Under the pieces are notes generated by a model, which saw nothing but the letters and a program-made list of their open reading frames with translations, ran no database searches and was not told where the DNA came from. From the NCBI GenBank assembly GCA_025617745.1, contig CM046870.1, positions 5,111,618-5,175,617 of the forward strand: a stretch of DNA of 64,000 nt. The letters are read 5' to 3'. The DNA comes from Heliocidaris erythrogramma (lineage: Eukaryota; Echinodermata; Echinoidea; Camarodonta; Echinometridae). Shown here piece by piece: positions 36,385-49,840 of the stretch. The first letter of the stretch is position 1; each line of letters begins with the position of its first letter. Position numbers and translations under genes: made by a program.

Positions 36385-37242
36385 ATGTATACATGTACAA
36401 ACAATGAATAAGTACGGAATTTCAAACGGACAGCAGCGTAATAAAGGGGATAACAAGTTTGTCTGCCTGGACAGATCACCCTAAGCTATGTTATCCTCAT
36501 ACTGATTTCAGGAAGTTGAAGGGAAATGATTTCCATTGTGATCTTAGAGCAACTAGACACAATTAAATACACAGATAAAAATATCACCAAATCCAACGGA
36601 GTAACAGACCAAACTTAAACCAAGGAGTTATCACAGCTGCATAGACATTATAATTTGCCTTTGGTACATGTATGTATTATAACACCCATTTCCAAGAGAG
36701 TCCACCCCAAGTTGTATCAGCAGAACTACTTCTAAACTACTTCTAAACTGCTCTAAATTGCACATTAAACTATAAAGCCAAGTACAGAGCAGAAGTTGAA
36801 ATTTTTACCCACAGTTGCTATGGTTGTGGTTGGCAACGGAATAGTCTTATTGAATTACAGTCTCCAATGTTTCAATTTATTGCTTATATTTAAATGACAA
36901 AGATGTTTGCTTACAAAAATAAATACTGTTAAGGTTAAAGTTTAAGCATAATGTGTTTGAATTTCATAGCTAATTTTCTGACAAACCACCCAACTAAGTA
37001 CAAGACAGATATCAATTAACTTATCGGTTCTAAATTTGCAACTCATAGCTAAGTTTTCTTAAATATGACCCTACTAACATTATCCTCTTCAACACATGTA
37101 TAGTTGGGCAACACCCTTGTTGTACGTGCACTGTTTTGATAATGTTGTTTCAGATTCTTGCAGGAAAAAAATAGACAATACAAACTAACATCCTAAATAT
37201 TACTCATTGCATGAGAATTAAAGTCCAATCTTTGTGTAACTA

Positions 37243-37561
37243 TGAACCCGTTCTCATTAAGAGATTGGAAAGTGGATCGCTCCATCGTGGGGCATGCCAG
37301 AAAAGTCCACTGGCACGCTGTTGTCATGCCGCGGGTTCACACCTGCAAAGGGTAGCGCGATCTATCTTAGAACTCCCTGCACAGTAAACTGCGAATAGGC
37401 GCACTCTAGATCGCGCTATCTCTCGTGGACCACCCCCAGAGGTGGTCCAGTTTGGGATCGCCGTGGAGCATGCTGAAATAATGTCGCCGCGTTCTCACCT
37501 TAGAGGTGGCGCGATCTAGCACGAGCTAAACGCTCTATCCCTTCTAATGAGAATGGGGTCT
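37243..37561. mobile_element. MITE with GAACCCGTTCTCATTA ends
   Basis: GAACCCGTTCTCATTAAGAG faces CTTCTAATGAGAATGGGGTC. The GC-rich interior repeats GCGCGATCTA. No coding capacity. Confidence 0.78.
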
Positions 37562-38062
37562 AAGCTCTTCAAACCAATATAACTCCTTAATCAAACTAGT
37601 TTTATCAGCTGCATTAGATACAGGTGTACATGTATCAAGGTTACTATTTAAATAAATAAGTGAATACAAACAAAAACTGTAAAGCCAGATTAAAGTGCGC
37701 ATGAAACAATAATATAATCACAATTGAAACAACTTCAAATTTAATATTACAAGTCACAAAAATTCTTGCTGCAATATAGGCTGTCATTAACAATTTGCGA
37801 AGTTTTATGTTGCAAAAGTTTATGGTTGCGCAGTAGGTGAATAGAAACTGCAACTACATAAAATAACATGTACTGTTGGTGATTTTGGCATATTTTCTCC
37901 AAAAGTTTATTTACCAAAAGCACTCGGAAAACAACAAAAAATCCATACAGAGAGGCAAAGGTGAAATTTCACTTTTAAAACATGAAGCAAAGATATTATT
38001 GCCCATAACTTTCCAAACTGCATCTCAGCACAATTTTAACCACTTGTGGCCTGGGTTGTTAC

Positions 38063-38414
38063 TTATGCCTAGTTTACATTTGCTACGATCATCGTACGAT
38101 GGATTAGTCTACGCTTTTCCTTGCGATTTGGGGGACATCGTACATGTAGGTGGCTACGGGCTACGATTTGTTTTACTGGGCATCGTAGAGGGTAGATGCC
38201 ACCTACAATGTTTTTAAGGGCTACGATCCTACAATTTTGAAAAATTTGTATAACTCCGCGCTAAACAAAATCGTAGAGGCTACAGAGACCGTGAATCCGT
38301 ACGAAAATCGTACGATCGTCGTATGCCACCCCAGGGAGATCGTGCGATTAGAGGGATACGATCAGTTTACGGTCACCATACAATGATCGTAGACCAAATG
38401 TAAATGGGGCATAA
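38063..38414. mobile_element. MITE with TTATGCC-TTTACATTTG ends
   Basis: TTATGCCTAGTTTACATTTG faces CAAATGTAAATGGGGCATAA. The interior is full of CGTACGAT/ATCGTACG words in both orientations. No coding capacity. Confidence 0.85.
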
Positions 38415-38851
38415 AAAAGTTACAGTAAAATGAGAGTTCTAGTGAATATGATTTCACGCAAGCTTTTAATAGACTGTTAACATAATATATTAAGATATAT
38501 GCTGATCAATCCAAACCACTGATCTACTACGTACATGTAATGAACAATGCAGAGCTATTTTAAGGTAGTTCTCTTGAGATGCATTTCCTTCTTGAAAGAA
38601 AACAAAAAATTACTGCAATGTTCAAATCTGGCTTCCTTACAAAGTGGCAGAATAATCGGCATGTTATAAACTGTGGTCGGCTATTATAGCTAATATGCCC
38701 AGTAATTCTCAAATTGGCAAGAATCCTACCTAGGATATAAAAAAAACCAGCAGAACGGAGGTATAGATAGGATTTGTATGGAGCGGAGGTATAAAGCGGC
38801 TTAATAAACTAAGTAATACATCTACTGCAGCAAGATCATTCGCTGTCAATT

Positions 38852-38955
38852 GCTCGTGGTCTAATGGTAAAGGCATCTGGTCAGACTGTCTGGAGTATTC
38901 TCTTTCTACAATGCACTCGCGTTTAAGGTCCCGGGTTCGAATCCCACTCTTTCTT
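38852..38955 (+). repeat. tRNA-like sequence, probable SINE head or tRNA pseudogene
   Basis: An A-box-like TGGTCTAATGGTAAAGGC and a B box GGGTTCGAATCC are present. The acceptor arms do not pair and about 40 extra bases separate the two halves, so it is not a working tRNA gene. Confidence 0.6.
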
Positions 38956-40069
38956 GAGCTGATAATTTTTACAGTTATGAATCAATAACGATGGCGTTTA
39001 TTCCGTTATAAATAACTGAATTTCAACAATGAAAACCAAGAAACTTGACTAATTATTCACTTGTTCAGGCGGATTTAATGGCGGTTGGGCATAATAACGC
39101 CTTGGGCCCTGTGGTCATCTTCATTAGGAAGAAGCACTCAAAGAGTTAGCTGTAACACACTGAAACCGACTTGTTTTACTCTTTAACTTTCTCAATATTG
39201 CTACAACCCTCAGTACCATTCCATGCTCAAACCAAACCCCTCTCAATTACCAACCTTGGAAAACAGCATCCACAACACTCCATGGTTTCTACTTTCTAAT
39301 CAAGAGTTCTGTTCTCAGTCCTACAACACTCGAGACATGATGCAGCGAATGACTCAGTGTACTCCACGGGAGGTACAGTCTCCTGCATGAAAATACTCCA
39401 AGGCAGCAATCAACAAGCCAAATTTGAACTTTCCCCTGCCGAAATGGACACCACACTGAAGAATGTCACAGTATTACACTCCACAAGAAACAAAACAAGC
39501 CCAAATATACAGCAAGGAATACACTTGATCCAAGCACTTTTTATAAAGATGGTGAAAAGCAACACTCAAGAATGTGCCTATACTCTCTGTGCACTGCAAG
39601 TAGAAGACTAGAAGTTCCACAATGATGTATCCTGTTGTAAACATCTCATGAGAGATCAGTGCGTTGTGAACCATTTTCCATTGCCCTGCCCACTCTGCAT
39701 GAAGAAAGAAAGGAATACTACCCCTCTGAATACATTTGTAAGTCAGTCTACACCCCATGCAACAATGGAAGACCAGTATAATGCATACAGCAGCTCAGAA
39801 GAGTTCAGAGTTTTGTTGACATGAAAAGGAATGGAGGGGAGTGAACAATGAAGACTGCAAGGAAAATAGAACAATATGGACTGGTCTTGAAGTACAGAAG
39901 ACCACATAAAAAGGGGATTCAGCCAATGTTTTCTCTCTGACTTATAAGTACTTGCTCAGTAGTATTTGGACTTCAAATCTGCATGCATACGAACTGTCTA
40001 AATTAAGCTTGGTTTGAATGATAAACCAGCCATATAAATCCCCATATAGAGACGTGTTTGAAAACTTAT

Positions 40070-40786
40070 ACACAGCCCTGGAAAAAATTATTAGACCAAG
40101 CTTCTGTAATATTAAAAAGGGTACCATAATATGCATGCAAAATTATAAATATTTATTTATTTATTTAAATCGGTTTATTGATAAAAAGAAATCATTCGCG
40201 GCCAGACGGCCGAATTGCAGATTCTTTTACAGAAATACATAATGGGTACATCATTCAACAAAATTACATCAATAAATTATTTACAGATCACATAAATGCT
40301 TTGCTTATACTTAGCGTATCATGGTAAAGATGTATGTGGTATATAAGACGTAGGGCTTCACAACATGCATCTCCATCATGACAAATAAAAGAATGTCAAA
40401 TAGGCCTATAACAACATGTTGTAAATAATTCTGGTAAGAATGGAGTAGTGTAAAGGGGGGGGGGGGGAGAGAGAGGGGGAGAAAGAGAGAAATTGTAATG
40501 CCAATAGCTACCTGTGAAACTGCAATATTCTGAATATGGAAGTTTTGAGGCCGTTAACATGATAAGAAATATAACATTTAAAACTTGTTGTATGATAAAT
40601 ATATATAACAATATAAAAATATGAAAGGTATAATATTTAAAAAAATGATTTGTCTTTGTATTTCATTGAATGAATACCAAATTCCAGCAATTATACCTTG
40701 CTTTTATGTAATTTTATTTCCTTCTTACCACAAAAATAACACTATCAGTAACCATACTTGGTCTAATAATTTTTTCCATGGCTGTA
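40070..40786. mobile_element. Non-autonomous Tc1-like MITE, copy 2, interrupted
   Basis: ACAGCCCTGGAAAAAATTAT at the left and ATAATTTTTTCCATGGCTGT at the right match copy 1. Between about 40140 and 40640 an unrelated sequence is inserted, after which copy-1 similarity resumes with AAAATGATTTGTCTTTGTAT. Confidence 0.82.
40140..40640 (-). mobile_element. Insert in the MITE, probable non-LTR retrotransposon 3' end
   Basis: On the minus strand it ends GATTTCTTTTTATCAATAAA then CCGATTTAAATAAATAAATA, a polyadenylation-like signal with an A-rich tail. A G13 run lies at 40455-40467. No reverse transcriptase frame is present, so it is strongly 5'-truncated. The exact edges are uncertain. Confidence 0.5.
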
Positions 40787-41233
40787 CATATTAAAGACTT
40801 AACAAATTATTCAGAATTTTACTCTAACTTCTTGAGGAATATTCACAAAAAATTTATACAAACTTATGACTTCAAAACATTACAGAATACGACATAAAAA
40901 GCTACCACAGAAAAAGAAGTCCATGCCACATAAACTGATTTTAAAAGAGAATGAAAACCCCCTTGAAACAGAATGAACCGAAAATTAAATACAAAATTGT
41001 GAGCCTGTTCCAAAATTAACCTTGAAACTACATGTTCACATATTTGATTACCGGTACTTAGTAACGACAGATGGGTGGAAACAATTTCTCTGAAGTTTGC
41101 CTGTTTCTAATACATTCTTCCATGGGGTCCACATTTAAATCTGAAATGATCAGTTTAGCACAGCTACATGTAACCATTTGACCTGTTTTAGCTACATGTA
41201 CAGTGTACTCTCTCTGGAGGAATGTAACATTAG

Positions 41234-41410
41234 TGGGGTGTTGCAAGAAAGTTGCGATTGATTGCAAGTTGCAACTGATCGGTACTGACCCAATCAAAAT
41301 CATTGTTGCAAGCGCATCTTCTTGAATGGGCAGACCCTGAACCATTCAGAATGGTTGTTCTAATTTGCTTTACAATTTGCAATTGATTGCAACTTTCTTG
41401 CAACACCCCA
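41234..41410. mobile_element. 177-bp MITE with TAG target duplication
   Basis: TGGGGTGTTGCAAGAAAGTT faces AACTTTCTTGCAACACCCCA perfectly, and similarity continues inward. TAG flanks both sides. No coding capacity. Confidence 0.88.
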
Positions 41411-43065
41411 TAGGTTTCACTATACATGTACATATATTTTGGTAATGCACTCAAGTCAATATTTTTTCTCTCTCACGGCCCACACATAAATGACAAGAAA
41501 TTGGGTTTATCTGTTTAAAAACGGTAGGGCATTTATTTTTTTAATTTTTGGGGAGAATTTGGCATCTGTTAGTTGTTGGAGTCTGACAATCAAGCTCAAT
41601 GATTATTGAAAATTGATAAAGATGTATGAAATACTCATCAAATTCACCTGTGTGAAATGCACAGGTCACAAGATGACTACTCTTTTCTAATGATATAGGT
41701 TTGAATCACAATAGCTGATCATTATGCAAAACCAATCATATCCATTGTCCATAGACATAAAGTTTCATATTCCACAAATTATGATCACCATTTAATACTC
41801 AATTAGGGGGGATACAAATGAACAAGCCACAAGACACAAGTGCAGAGCTCTGCAGAGCGAGTTGAGTGGCTACATGTAGGCTGCTGGGTCCAGAATGGAT
41901 GTACATAGATAGTGGCGTAACTACAGAGGGGCACTTTGGGGCACTGCCAGTCAAATCGTGAAAAACAGTATGAAGAAAAAAAAAAAGAAAAAGAGAGGAA
42001 CAGTGAGGAAAGGAACATGAAAGGATAGAGATATAGGACCCTACCTCCTCCCTCTAATCACTCTGCATTTCATCTACCTCGTTAGACCAGAGTCCCCCCC
42101 CCCCCCCCCCACCCACTTATCAGAAGTCTGATAATTTCCTGCTATGTAGTATTTATTTCAATATTAAAATTTCTTTTTCTTTCTTTAATTCATTTTTTAC
42201 CCATTATCATACCAAGGAGGCCGCACCTCTGAAAGACTATTATTTCATAAGTGTAGTGAGTATGCCTGCTACAGTGAAATCCATACACAAGCATAGTCTG
42301 CAAATTCTTAATCAAGCTGCGCTGTTAGGTGTTTTTTTTTCCTTGAAATTTGCCATTAGACCGAGATACCGTTGATACAGAGATACCGTTGATACAGAGA
42401 TACAGACCAAATACAGCACCTGATGAAACATTTCACATTGATAGTGCTACAAATAAATCTAGAGATATGACATGCACGAGTCTTCAAATATATGTATGCA
42501 TTTGGAAATTACGAGGAAAAAATGAATTAAAGATGTGTTCCTCGATGACAAATACACTTACGCATCATGATATACACACAGATCTGCATACATGAACTTA
42601 CCACATAAAAGACATTGTTGTCAATTAATAATCATGCATCTGTGTATAATCCTACAATAATCCGATTCCAATGTCCAATGTCAGGTGCATTCACAATGAA
42701 ATTTGAAGGATTTATCCGAATTATCGATGACTGAAACAGAGCATGATTCCATAATCCTTCTTCAGACTCAAACGTCAAAAGTAGTGATACTGGTTAGGTA
42801 CACATGAGTAGAACACTAACAAAACATATACAACGCCCTACTTATTAGCATGCGGGGTATAAAAGAACCGTGGCGTATATCGGACAGCGACTCCGCTCTT
42901 TGCTCTGTAGCATAGCAAGAGGCAGAGAGTGGCTTTATCAATCTGATATCTCTCTCTTCCCATTTCTATTGTTCCAACAGCCTTGATTCTATTCACAGGA
43001 ACCAGCCATGTGTGTGCCAAAGGTGAATATTTCAGAATCGACTCAACAAGGAGGTCCTCTCTTCT

Positions 43066-43412
43066 ATACAGAAAGACAGAGACAGAGAAAGATAGAGAGA
43101 TAGAAATAGAGAGAGATAGAGAGAGAGATAGAAAGAGAAAGAGAGAGATAGAAAGAGAAAGAGAGAGACAGAGACACAGAAAGAGAAAGAGAGAGAGAGA
43201 AAGAGAGAGAAGGAGAGAGAGAGAGATGGAGGATATGTATACGTCAAAAAAGAAAATTAAAAAAAAAAACAGAGAAAAGAGGAACGGAAACACAGACTGC
43301 CACAGACTAAAGGTTAATATTTCAGAGTTGACTCAACAACTCTCAGAGATACAGTACAGAAAGAGAGAGAGAGAGAGAGAGATGGAAAGAGAAAGAGAGA
43401 GAGAGATGGAGG
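43066..43412. repeat. (GA)n-rich arrays
   Basis: GAGAGATAGAAAGAGA-type purine arrays at 43066-43230 and 43356-43412. The segment between is itself duplicated: GGAGGATATGTATAC occurs at about 43227 and 43408, each followed by an A-rich run and AGAGAAAAGAGGAA. Coding-like frames here are artefacts. Confidence 0.9.
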
Positions 43413-44189
43413 ATATGTATACAACAAAACAGGAAATTTAAAAAAAACAGAGAAAAGAGGAAGGGAAACACAGACTGAAGAAGCAATGTATCTGGAATCT
43501 AAAGGATAATATGGAACTCTCAAGATTAAAAATACAGCAAGAATAAACACAGACAACTTAAAATTCTACATCTGAAAAAACAAACTAGAGAAAATATATA
43601 TGCAAATAAAAACATATATGATTCCTATTCTCTTCATGAACATTAACATCTATTGGAAACAGAAACCTCTAAATAGAGAAAACATGTACATGAAAAGGAA
43701 GGAGAGCAATTTACAAATGTAGCCTGGAGATCAAATACATGAAACCAATTTCAAAGGGACAGGTAAGTGTTGTTTCAAAGGGACAGGTAAGTGTTGTTTG
43801 AACAGACCTCAATCAAAACAAAACGACATGTACATGTAGGACTACATAAAGGTCAATGCATTCCAATATTTACTTTTTCAAAAGGCCCATTCTCATCAGC
43901 CTAGATAGAGCCCACTAATTCTGCTCAAGGGATATTAGCCCATGCAGTCACAATTAGCTTGAGCTACTTTTAGTAATTTGAAGTGAAAATGCAATTTGCA
44001 AGCTATTTCACCCTTGTGCTACGGATATATTAGCTTGAGATACATGTATTCTTCCCAGGCAAACTCGTTGCTGAAACAGCCTGCTATTTGGCCAATATTG
44101 GCAGGGTAATTTGGTGGTGAAGAAGCACTTGGGCAATATAAATGCTCCAGCGTTTTAGGTCTAGAGGCCGTCTAGAGACCTGTTTTTAT

Positions 44190-44700
44190 AGGATCTCGGT
44201 CTTGGACCTAGAGTTCTCAGTTTCGATCTTGGGAACTTGAGGTCTCGGTCTTGGACCTAGAGTTCTCAGTTTCGATCTTAGGAACTTGAGGTCTCAGACT
44301 TGGACCTAGAGTTCTCAGTTTCGAAGGTCTCGGTCTTGGACCTAGAGGTCTCAGTTTCGATCTTGGGAACTTAAGGTCATGGTCCTGGACCTCAAGCTCT
44401 CGTCGAGAAAACCTCTCTAGACCTCTTGAGACCCGACTAAAATAACTGCAAAGTTTGGAGAGATTGTTTTCCTTGCTAAGTATTAAATCAAATAGGAGTA
44501 ATTTCAAGATATTTTGAACTGGCTCACAGTTTTTAATAATGTTATCAGCTAAAGTTTGTTGGGTTTCTTTTTCCTTTAAACTTAATGAGGTCTCTGTCTC
44601 TTAATAAGGTGGTCTCGGTCTCGGTCTCGATCTCGGAAGGCAAAGTCTCGGTCTCATTCTCTGTCTCATTCTCTGTCTCGGTCTCTAGAGATCTCAACTA
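44190..44700. repeat. Tandem repeats of GTCTCGGTCTTGGACCTAGA and (TCTCGG)n
   Basis: Four units of about 50-60 bp carrying GGTCTCGGTCTTGGACCTAG and TTCTCAGTTTCGATCTTGGG (44190-44410), then after a gap a GGTCTCGGTCTCGATCTCGG array (44608-44695). Confidence 0.85.
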
Positions 44701-45029
44701 CAACAATGATGTGTCCTGAAGCCTGAGCTAATTTTCAAGCTTCCGAGCTTGAGAGTGCGGACTCTGACTATTTTCTCGAGAAGCAATGTTTGGTCTAATA
44801 TCTCTAGCTTGAGCTTGTCTGGGCTTATGGGAATGCACCTTATTTTTCAAGCCCAAAATACCTTATTGTAAATTTTGTTGAAGTTAATTCTATGTCAGGT
44901 ATGGTAGAAATTTGGTGTCACAGCTACTATTTAATAATCGTTTATGGAGAACAGAGTTGTTTTGGTTTTTGTTTTTTAGAGTGAATTTACATATTTGCCT
45001 CCCCACACCCTAAAAGAATAAAACAAAAC

Positions 45030-45257
45030 TTAAAGTGCCATTAAACTGGTAAAACCTGAACAGCGCTATCTTTCAGGGACTGCTAAATTCAGATTATAAT
45101 TTGAAAATTGCATTTTATTTTGAATTTTGATTGCCTGCAGGTACATTCTTAGCTTCTATAAACAATAGGGCATGATGGGAAAATGAGAGGCACAGACACT
45201 TTTCAATCCTGTTAAAAGATGGAGCTATTTAGGAGCTTCAGTTTACTGTCACTTTAA
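45030..45257. mobile_element. TTAA-flanked MITE (piggyBac-like)
   Basis: TTAAAGTGCCATTAAACT faces AGTTTACTGTCACTTTAA. TTAA is present at both ends. No coding capacity. Confidence 0.75.
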
Positions 45258-46163
45258 AATCAAAAGTGCTAAGTGTATGATTCATAGATCACTCTACTGT
45301 GGGAATAAAACTTCTATAAAGTTTTTTTGAGTGGAAGCACATAATTAAACATGCTGATTCCATAGTTTTATTTGTGAAGTTTAACAGATTTATATTAAAT
45401 ATTTCTTCCCACACATATCTATGAAAAAAAAAAATTCAGTTTGTAAGGTTGAAGAGCGTAAATTTTTCTTGAGTAAGTTTTATGACATTTCCTCACAGAC
45501 AACATAGATTAAAATAACATACTGGAATCTAATTAGGTTTTTGATTTTGACAAAAACAAGCCTATAAATTTGAGATATCAGTAATTAAATTCAGAACACA
45601 CAATTTTTGATTGTGCAGCACATCTCTAATTCAGGCTACAGCATAATAAATGACTCTGTTGCACAGCAAAACATAAACATGCTGTTGAATAGCAGGTGTC
45701 ATAAAATAGTATATAGGTGTGATACTCAATGGGTATTTACATGTACGTCTCAAGAATTAATTACTGCTGCACACATATTGTAGTGTGCTTTTTTACTTGC
45801 CAAGAGTGATAAACAAATTCTAACTTCTATATTTTGTAAAATATAGTTCAAAGACACATCATAAAAATTTTCCCAGAAATTTGTACAGCCTAGATGAGTT
45901 TTTGTTTTGTTCCTTAATTCTTATCAGTCAATGTGTCAAATGTTTATTTCAACACCTAGTACACGTATGTACTTGTAGCATTTTTCAATTGAGCAGGCAT
46001 CCATTATACTTTCATTAAAATCAATACAGGTAATAGAAAAAAAAAATATGATTCAATACAGAATAAAAATGATGACCAGGGCAATTCAATAGCAATACTC
46101 CCTAAATATATACAGGAGTGGAAATTCACTTCTTCTTTTTTTGAGGGAAGGGGGCTGTCATAT

Positions 46164-46303
46164 TAGGGATCACTTCATTAATTTGGAGTGGAATCCATGC
46201 TCAAATTAGTGGAATCAACTCTCAAATGAGTAATTCAACCCCAAATTTGAGGTGGATTCCACTATATCTGGAGTGGATTCAACTCCAGACGAAGTGATCC
46301 CTA
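46164..46303. mobile_element. 140-bp MITE with TAGGGATCACTTC ends
   Basis: TAGGGATCACTTC faces GAAGTGATCCCTA perfectly. The interior repeats GGAGTGGAATC and CAACTC words in both orientations. Confidence 0.82.
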
Positions 46304-47040
46304 AAAAAATTGACTCCTATTAAAAGTTAGTGCATTTTCCACTCCTCTGCATCAAGAAAGTAGATCACCGGTGCATTCCATCGTGCATACTACATTATGA
46401 GGAGAAGGGACGATATTTCCAACAAACAAAAATAGCAAACAAACATTTTGTTACCCTGTACAGCAAGTGAACATCATGGTCCCTAGAAGTTCATTTGTTT
46501 TGGTCCTCCACTAAAAATCAACAAGTTACATCCAAGACAAGGAGCCGGCGGGGAAAGAAATTTGGCAATGCCAAGCAAACTGCATGAGAGTATTCCAGTG
46601 TATAAAGCCCAGAGTGTCAGCTTTGAGATCAAAAGGTGGGGTTTTCAGCTACGTGATCCTCAGTTGCAGCTACATGTAGGCTACACCATCAATAGAATAA
46701 CAAACTTTACAAGTGATTTTTTTTCCTTTCCCAGCTACCCTCAATAGAACACCACCGATTAGCTGTAATTCATTCAGAGGGCAGGGGGGGGGGGGGGGGG
46801 GGGGAAGAGGGGAGATAATAGAACCACAAAACTTTGGTCTCTGAGATTCAATGCAAAAAGCTCTTTTTTTGGTTGTTTGGCCAGGCATATCTGGCATAGC
46901 TGAGCTCCTGGTGACTATTCATCTGTGTTAAACACAATATTACTACTGCTTCAGGGAATCAGAATTCATATATTCAATGACTTAAATACACGGCCTGGAA
47001 AATTACGAAAAGAATCTGATGGGAAAAATATACAGAGAAA

Positions 47041-47536
47041 ACTAGAATATCACTGAAGGTGATTAATACTCCCGCCCCAATGTGTGTGCCAAATTTCCTG
47101 AGCATTGCTCCAAAAATGAGGAAGTGGATTGATCTGCAATATTTTCCCATTTTATTGCCATATGTCGTTCTCATGGCAACGCAGTTTGCCACACATTGAA
47201 ACAATATGTCTTGCACATCTTTCCTACAAAAACAATGTGTGTGCCTAATTTCATGAGCATTACTCGAGAAATAAGGAAGTAGTCAGATCCGCAAGATTTC
47301 CCACTGATTTATTGCCATAATATGCCGTTGCCATGCTGTGACCATGGCAACGCAGTTCCGACACATTAAAAAAATATGTTTTGCACATCTTCATCCCAAG
47401 ACCGATGTGTGTGGCAAATTTCACGAGCATTGCTCGAAAAATGAGGAAGTGGTTTGATGCGCAAGATTTGCAACGGACCGACCGAACTGCCCGACCGTCC
47501 GACCGTTCGCCGATTCCTTCGTTTGGCGGGGGTATA
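47041..47536. mobile_element. Repeat with ATACTCCCGCC ends, copy 2
   Basis: Same ends and interior words as 26576-26879 (CACTGAAG, GATCCGCAAGATTT, TTTGGCGGGGGTATA). The interior is expanded by three tandem versions of CATGAGCATTGCTCGAAAAA, so it is about 190 bp longer. Confidence 0.78.
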
Positions 47537-49840
47537 AAAATTATGACAGAATAATAAAGGAATGGTCTTTGTAGTTCTTGCTTGCACTAATGATGACTAA
47601 TGTACTTTTGTACAGCTGAACTCTTTTTCCCTATCAAATCAGAAAAACTGCTCATCAACTCCAAATTTGTGAACAGGTGGGGGGGGGGGGGCTCAACATC
47701 GATCAGCATCAATAACAAAAATCTGGAAAAGGGCAAGACAACTTTTTAGAACTTGAAATGTACGTCATTAATTCAAATTATTCAAAGCATGTTATGCAAA
47801 TATAAAAAAAAACTTTCATCAGAATATATTGGAAACAGGAATTAAAGTGAAGGTGGCATGTGGGATGACTGTCGCCACCTATGCTAGCATGTGTAAAGTG
47901 GATGGCTAACCACTTCTTTTTAAAGGATGTACTGTAACATTTCCGAGCAAAGGATAAAATTTAATTTTATTTGGCAAAACCGTTTCTCATAATATATGAT
48001 GGATATTGGATAATGAGTCTTTTCTGTCATCAAAATGGCATAAAGAAGAAGTTTAAATAACTTTGGTACAAAGAAAAATGACAGGAGTGTTCTCCCTGTA
48101 CAACATCACATATGATGACTGTGTTCCCAGTGGATGATTCCTGTATCAATAATGATCTGAACATTTTTTTTTTAAATCACAACTTTCTTATTCCATGTCC
48201 AATATTTCTCATACTTTTAATTGTGTTTCATTGACTTTTTTTTCTGTTTCAATCCAGGCACTAACATATACATGTACATATACATAATATTGCTTTCAAA
48301 TACATTAGAACCATGTAACACTAAAAGAAAATTATTACTGTTGCCAATTTGAAGAACAAAATGTTGTCACTTTAGCCCTTAAACAATTCCTGTCCTGAAA
48401 GGGTTAAAAAAAATATTAATGACTAATTCCCTTTCTATTTGATGTGTTTCTTCTTTCCCCTTCATAAAAAATGGGGTAAAAATTCAGCTCCTACATTGTC
48501 ATTCTCATGTACATGTAGCTCCTGGCAAATCACCCATAATATAATAAATACACACCATATTGCAATACGATTGGGTAGAAGGGTTGCTCATTTAAAGAGA
48601 AATAAACAATTTTTTTTTATTTGTTGAGTGGGTGGAGGTCTATTGACATGTATTAGAATCATATTGATAAGAGCTACTCAGGTGCAAAGTTTAGGTCAAA
48701 GGGGGATCGCTCTTGAAAGATACTAACATTCCAGAAACAAATTCCTTTGCTTTTGTTAAATACATCCACACAAAGTAATCAAATTCCCGGGTGAATAAAA
48801 GCTCTCATAAACCGCAAAATTGTTGATGAACTTTTGTGCTAAAGGTATAAAAATGACCACTGAATATCCAAACACATATCTGGAGTAATTCTATGAACAC
48901 ATCCGCTGGGAAGTTCATGCACCGTATATCCTCCCTTCTATTTATGGTGTTCAAAATATTTTGAGTCAATCATATTGTTAGCAAATGCAAAAATACTATA
49001 AACATGTAAATGTTCTGGCTTCATGGAATTTGGGGCTAGTATATGTAGCACTAAGTGGATATACGGTTACATTTCAACCCAAAACAAACAAAAAACATTG
49101 TATGATTGATTGTTCTGTATGAATTGTCATAATTATTGTATATCGTGTTATTTCGTTAAAATGCACTTTGATATGTACCTTTCTGTTGGAAATGAAAATA
49201 AAATTGAATTATAAAATGCTACAATATGCATTTCTGAAAGTTTGAAGCAAAATTATCTGCATTTAGTGGATCAAAATTATCTGCATTTAGTGGATCAAAT
49301 GCTTTTTCTCCTTTTTCCCCTCATGTATTTCTTTGTTTCCTCATTCTTTATTAAAGAAAGAAAATCCACATTATAAATTTTCATATCTCCACCCCCCCCC
49401 CCCCCCCCCCCCCAGCCAATAAAAATAAATCCACAATGCGCTATGCTAGTTCAGCTTGTGCAATGTTTGCAGACCAAAGAAACAAAATAATGCTTGAAAT
49501 TGAAGACATGATTCTGGGAATTTTGAATGCTCAATCACTCTTTGACTCAACAATGCATACAATTGTATGAAATATCACAGATCAGGAAATGTCAAAGAGT
49601 GATGGACTTGTAAATAGATCACAAGCAATGTTACCTGATGCCAAGGAAAGCATTCACTGACATTTCAGGCTAGTGGCTGAGAAGGAATAAAAATATTAAT
49701 TTATGAAGACCTTGAAAATCCCATTTTACAAAATCTTGGAAAGGGAAAGGAGTTTGGGGAGACATAAAACCTGTCTCTTTTACTTTCCATATTAAAGGGT
49801 AGGGATACCGGTAGACTATGAAAGTGAAGTTCGTTTCTAT

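Noticed and set aside
42838..43441. Leu/Ser-rich and Arg/Glu-rich open frames
   Set aside because: Translations of (GA)n/(CT)n arrays.
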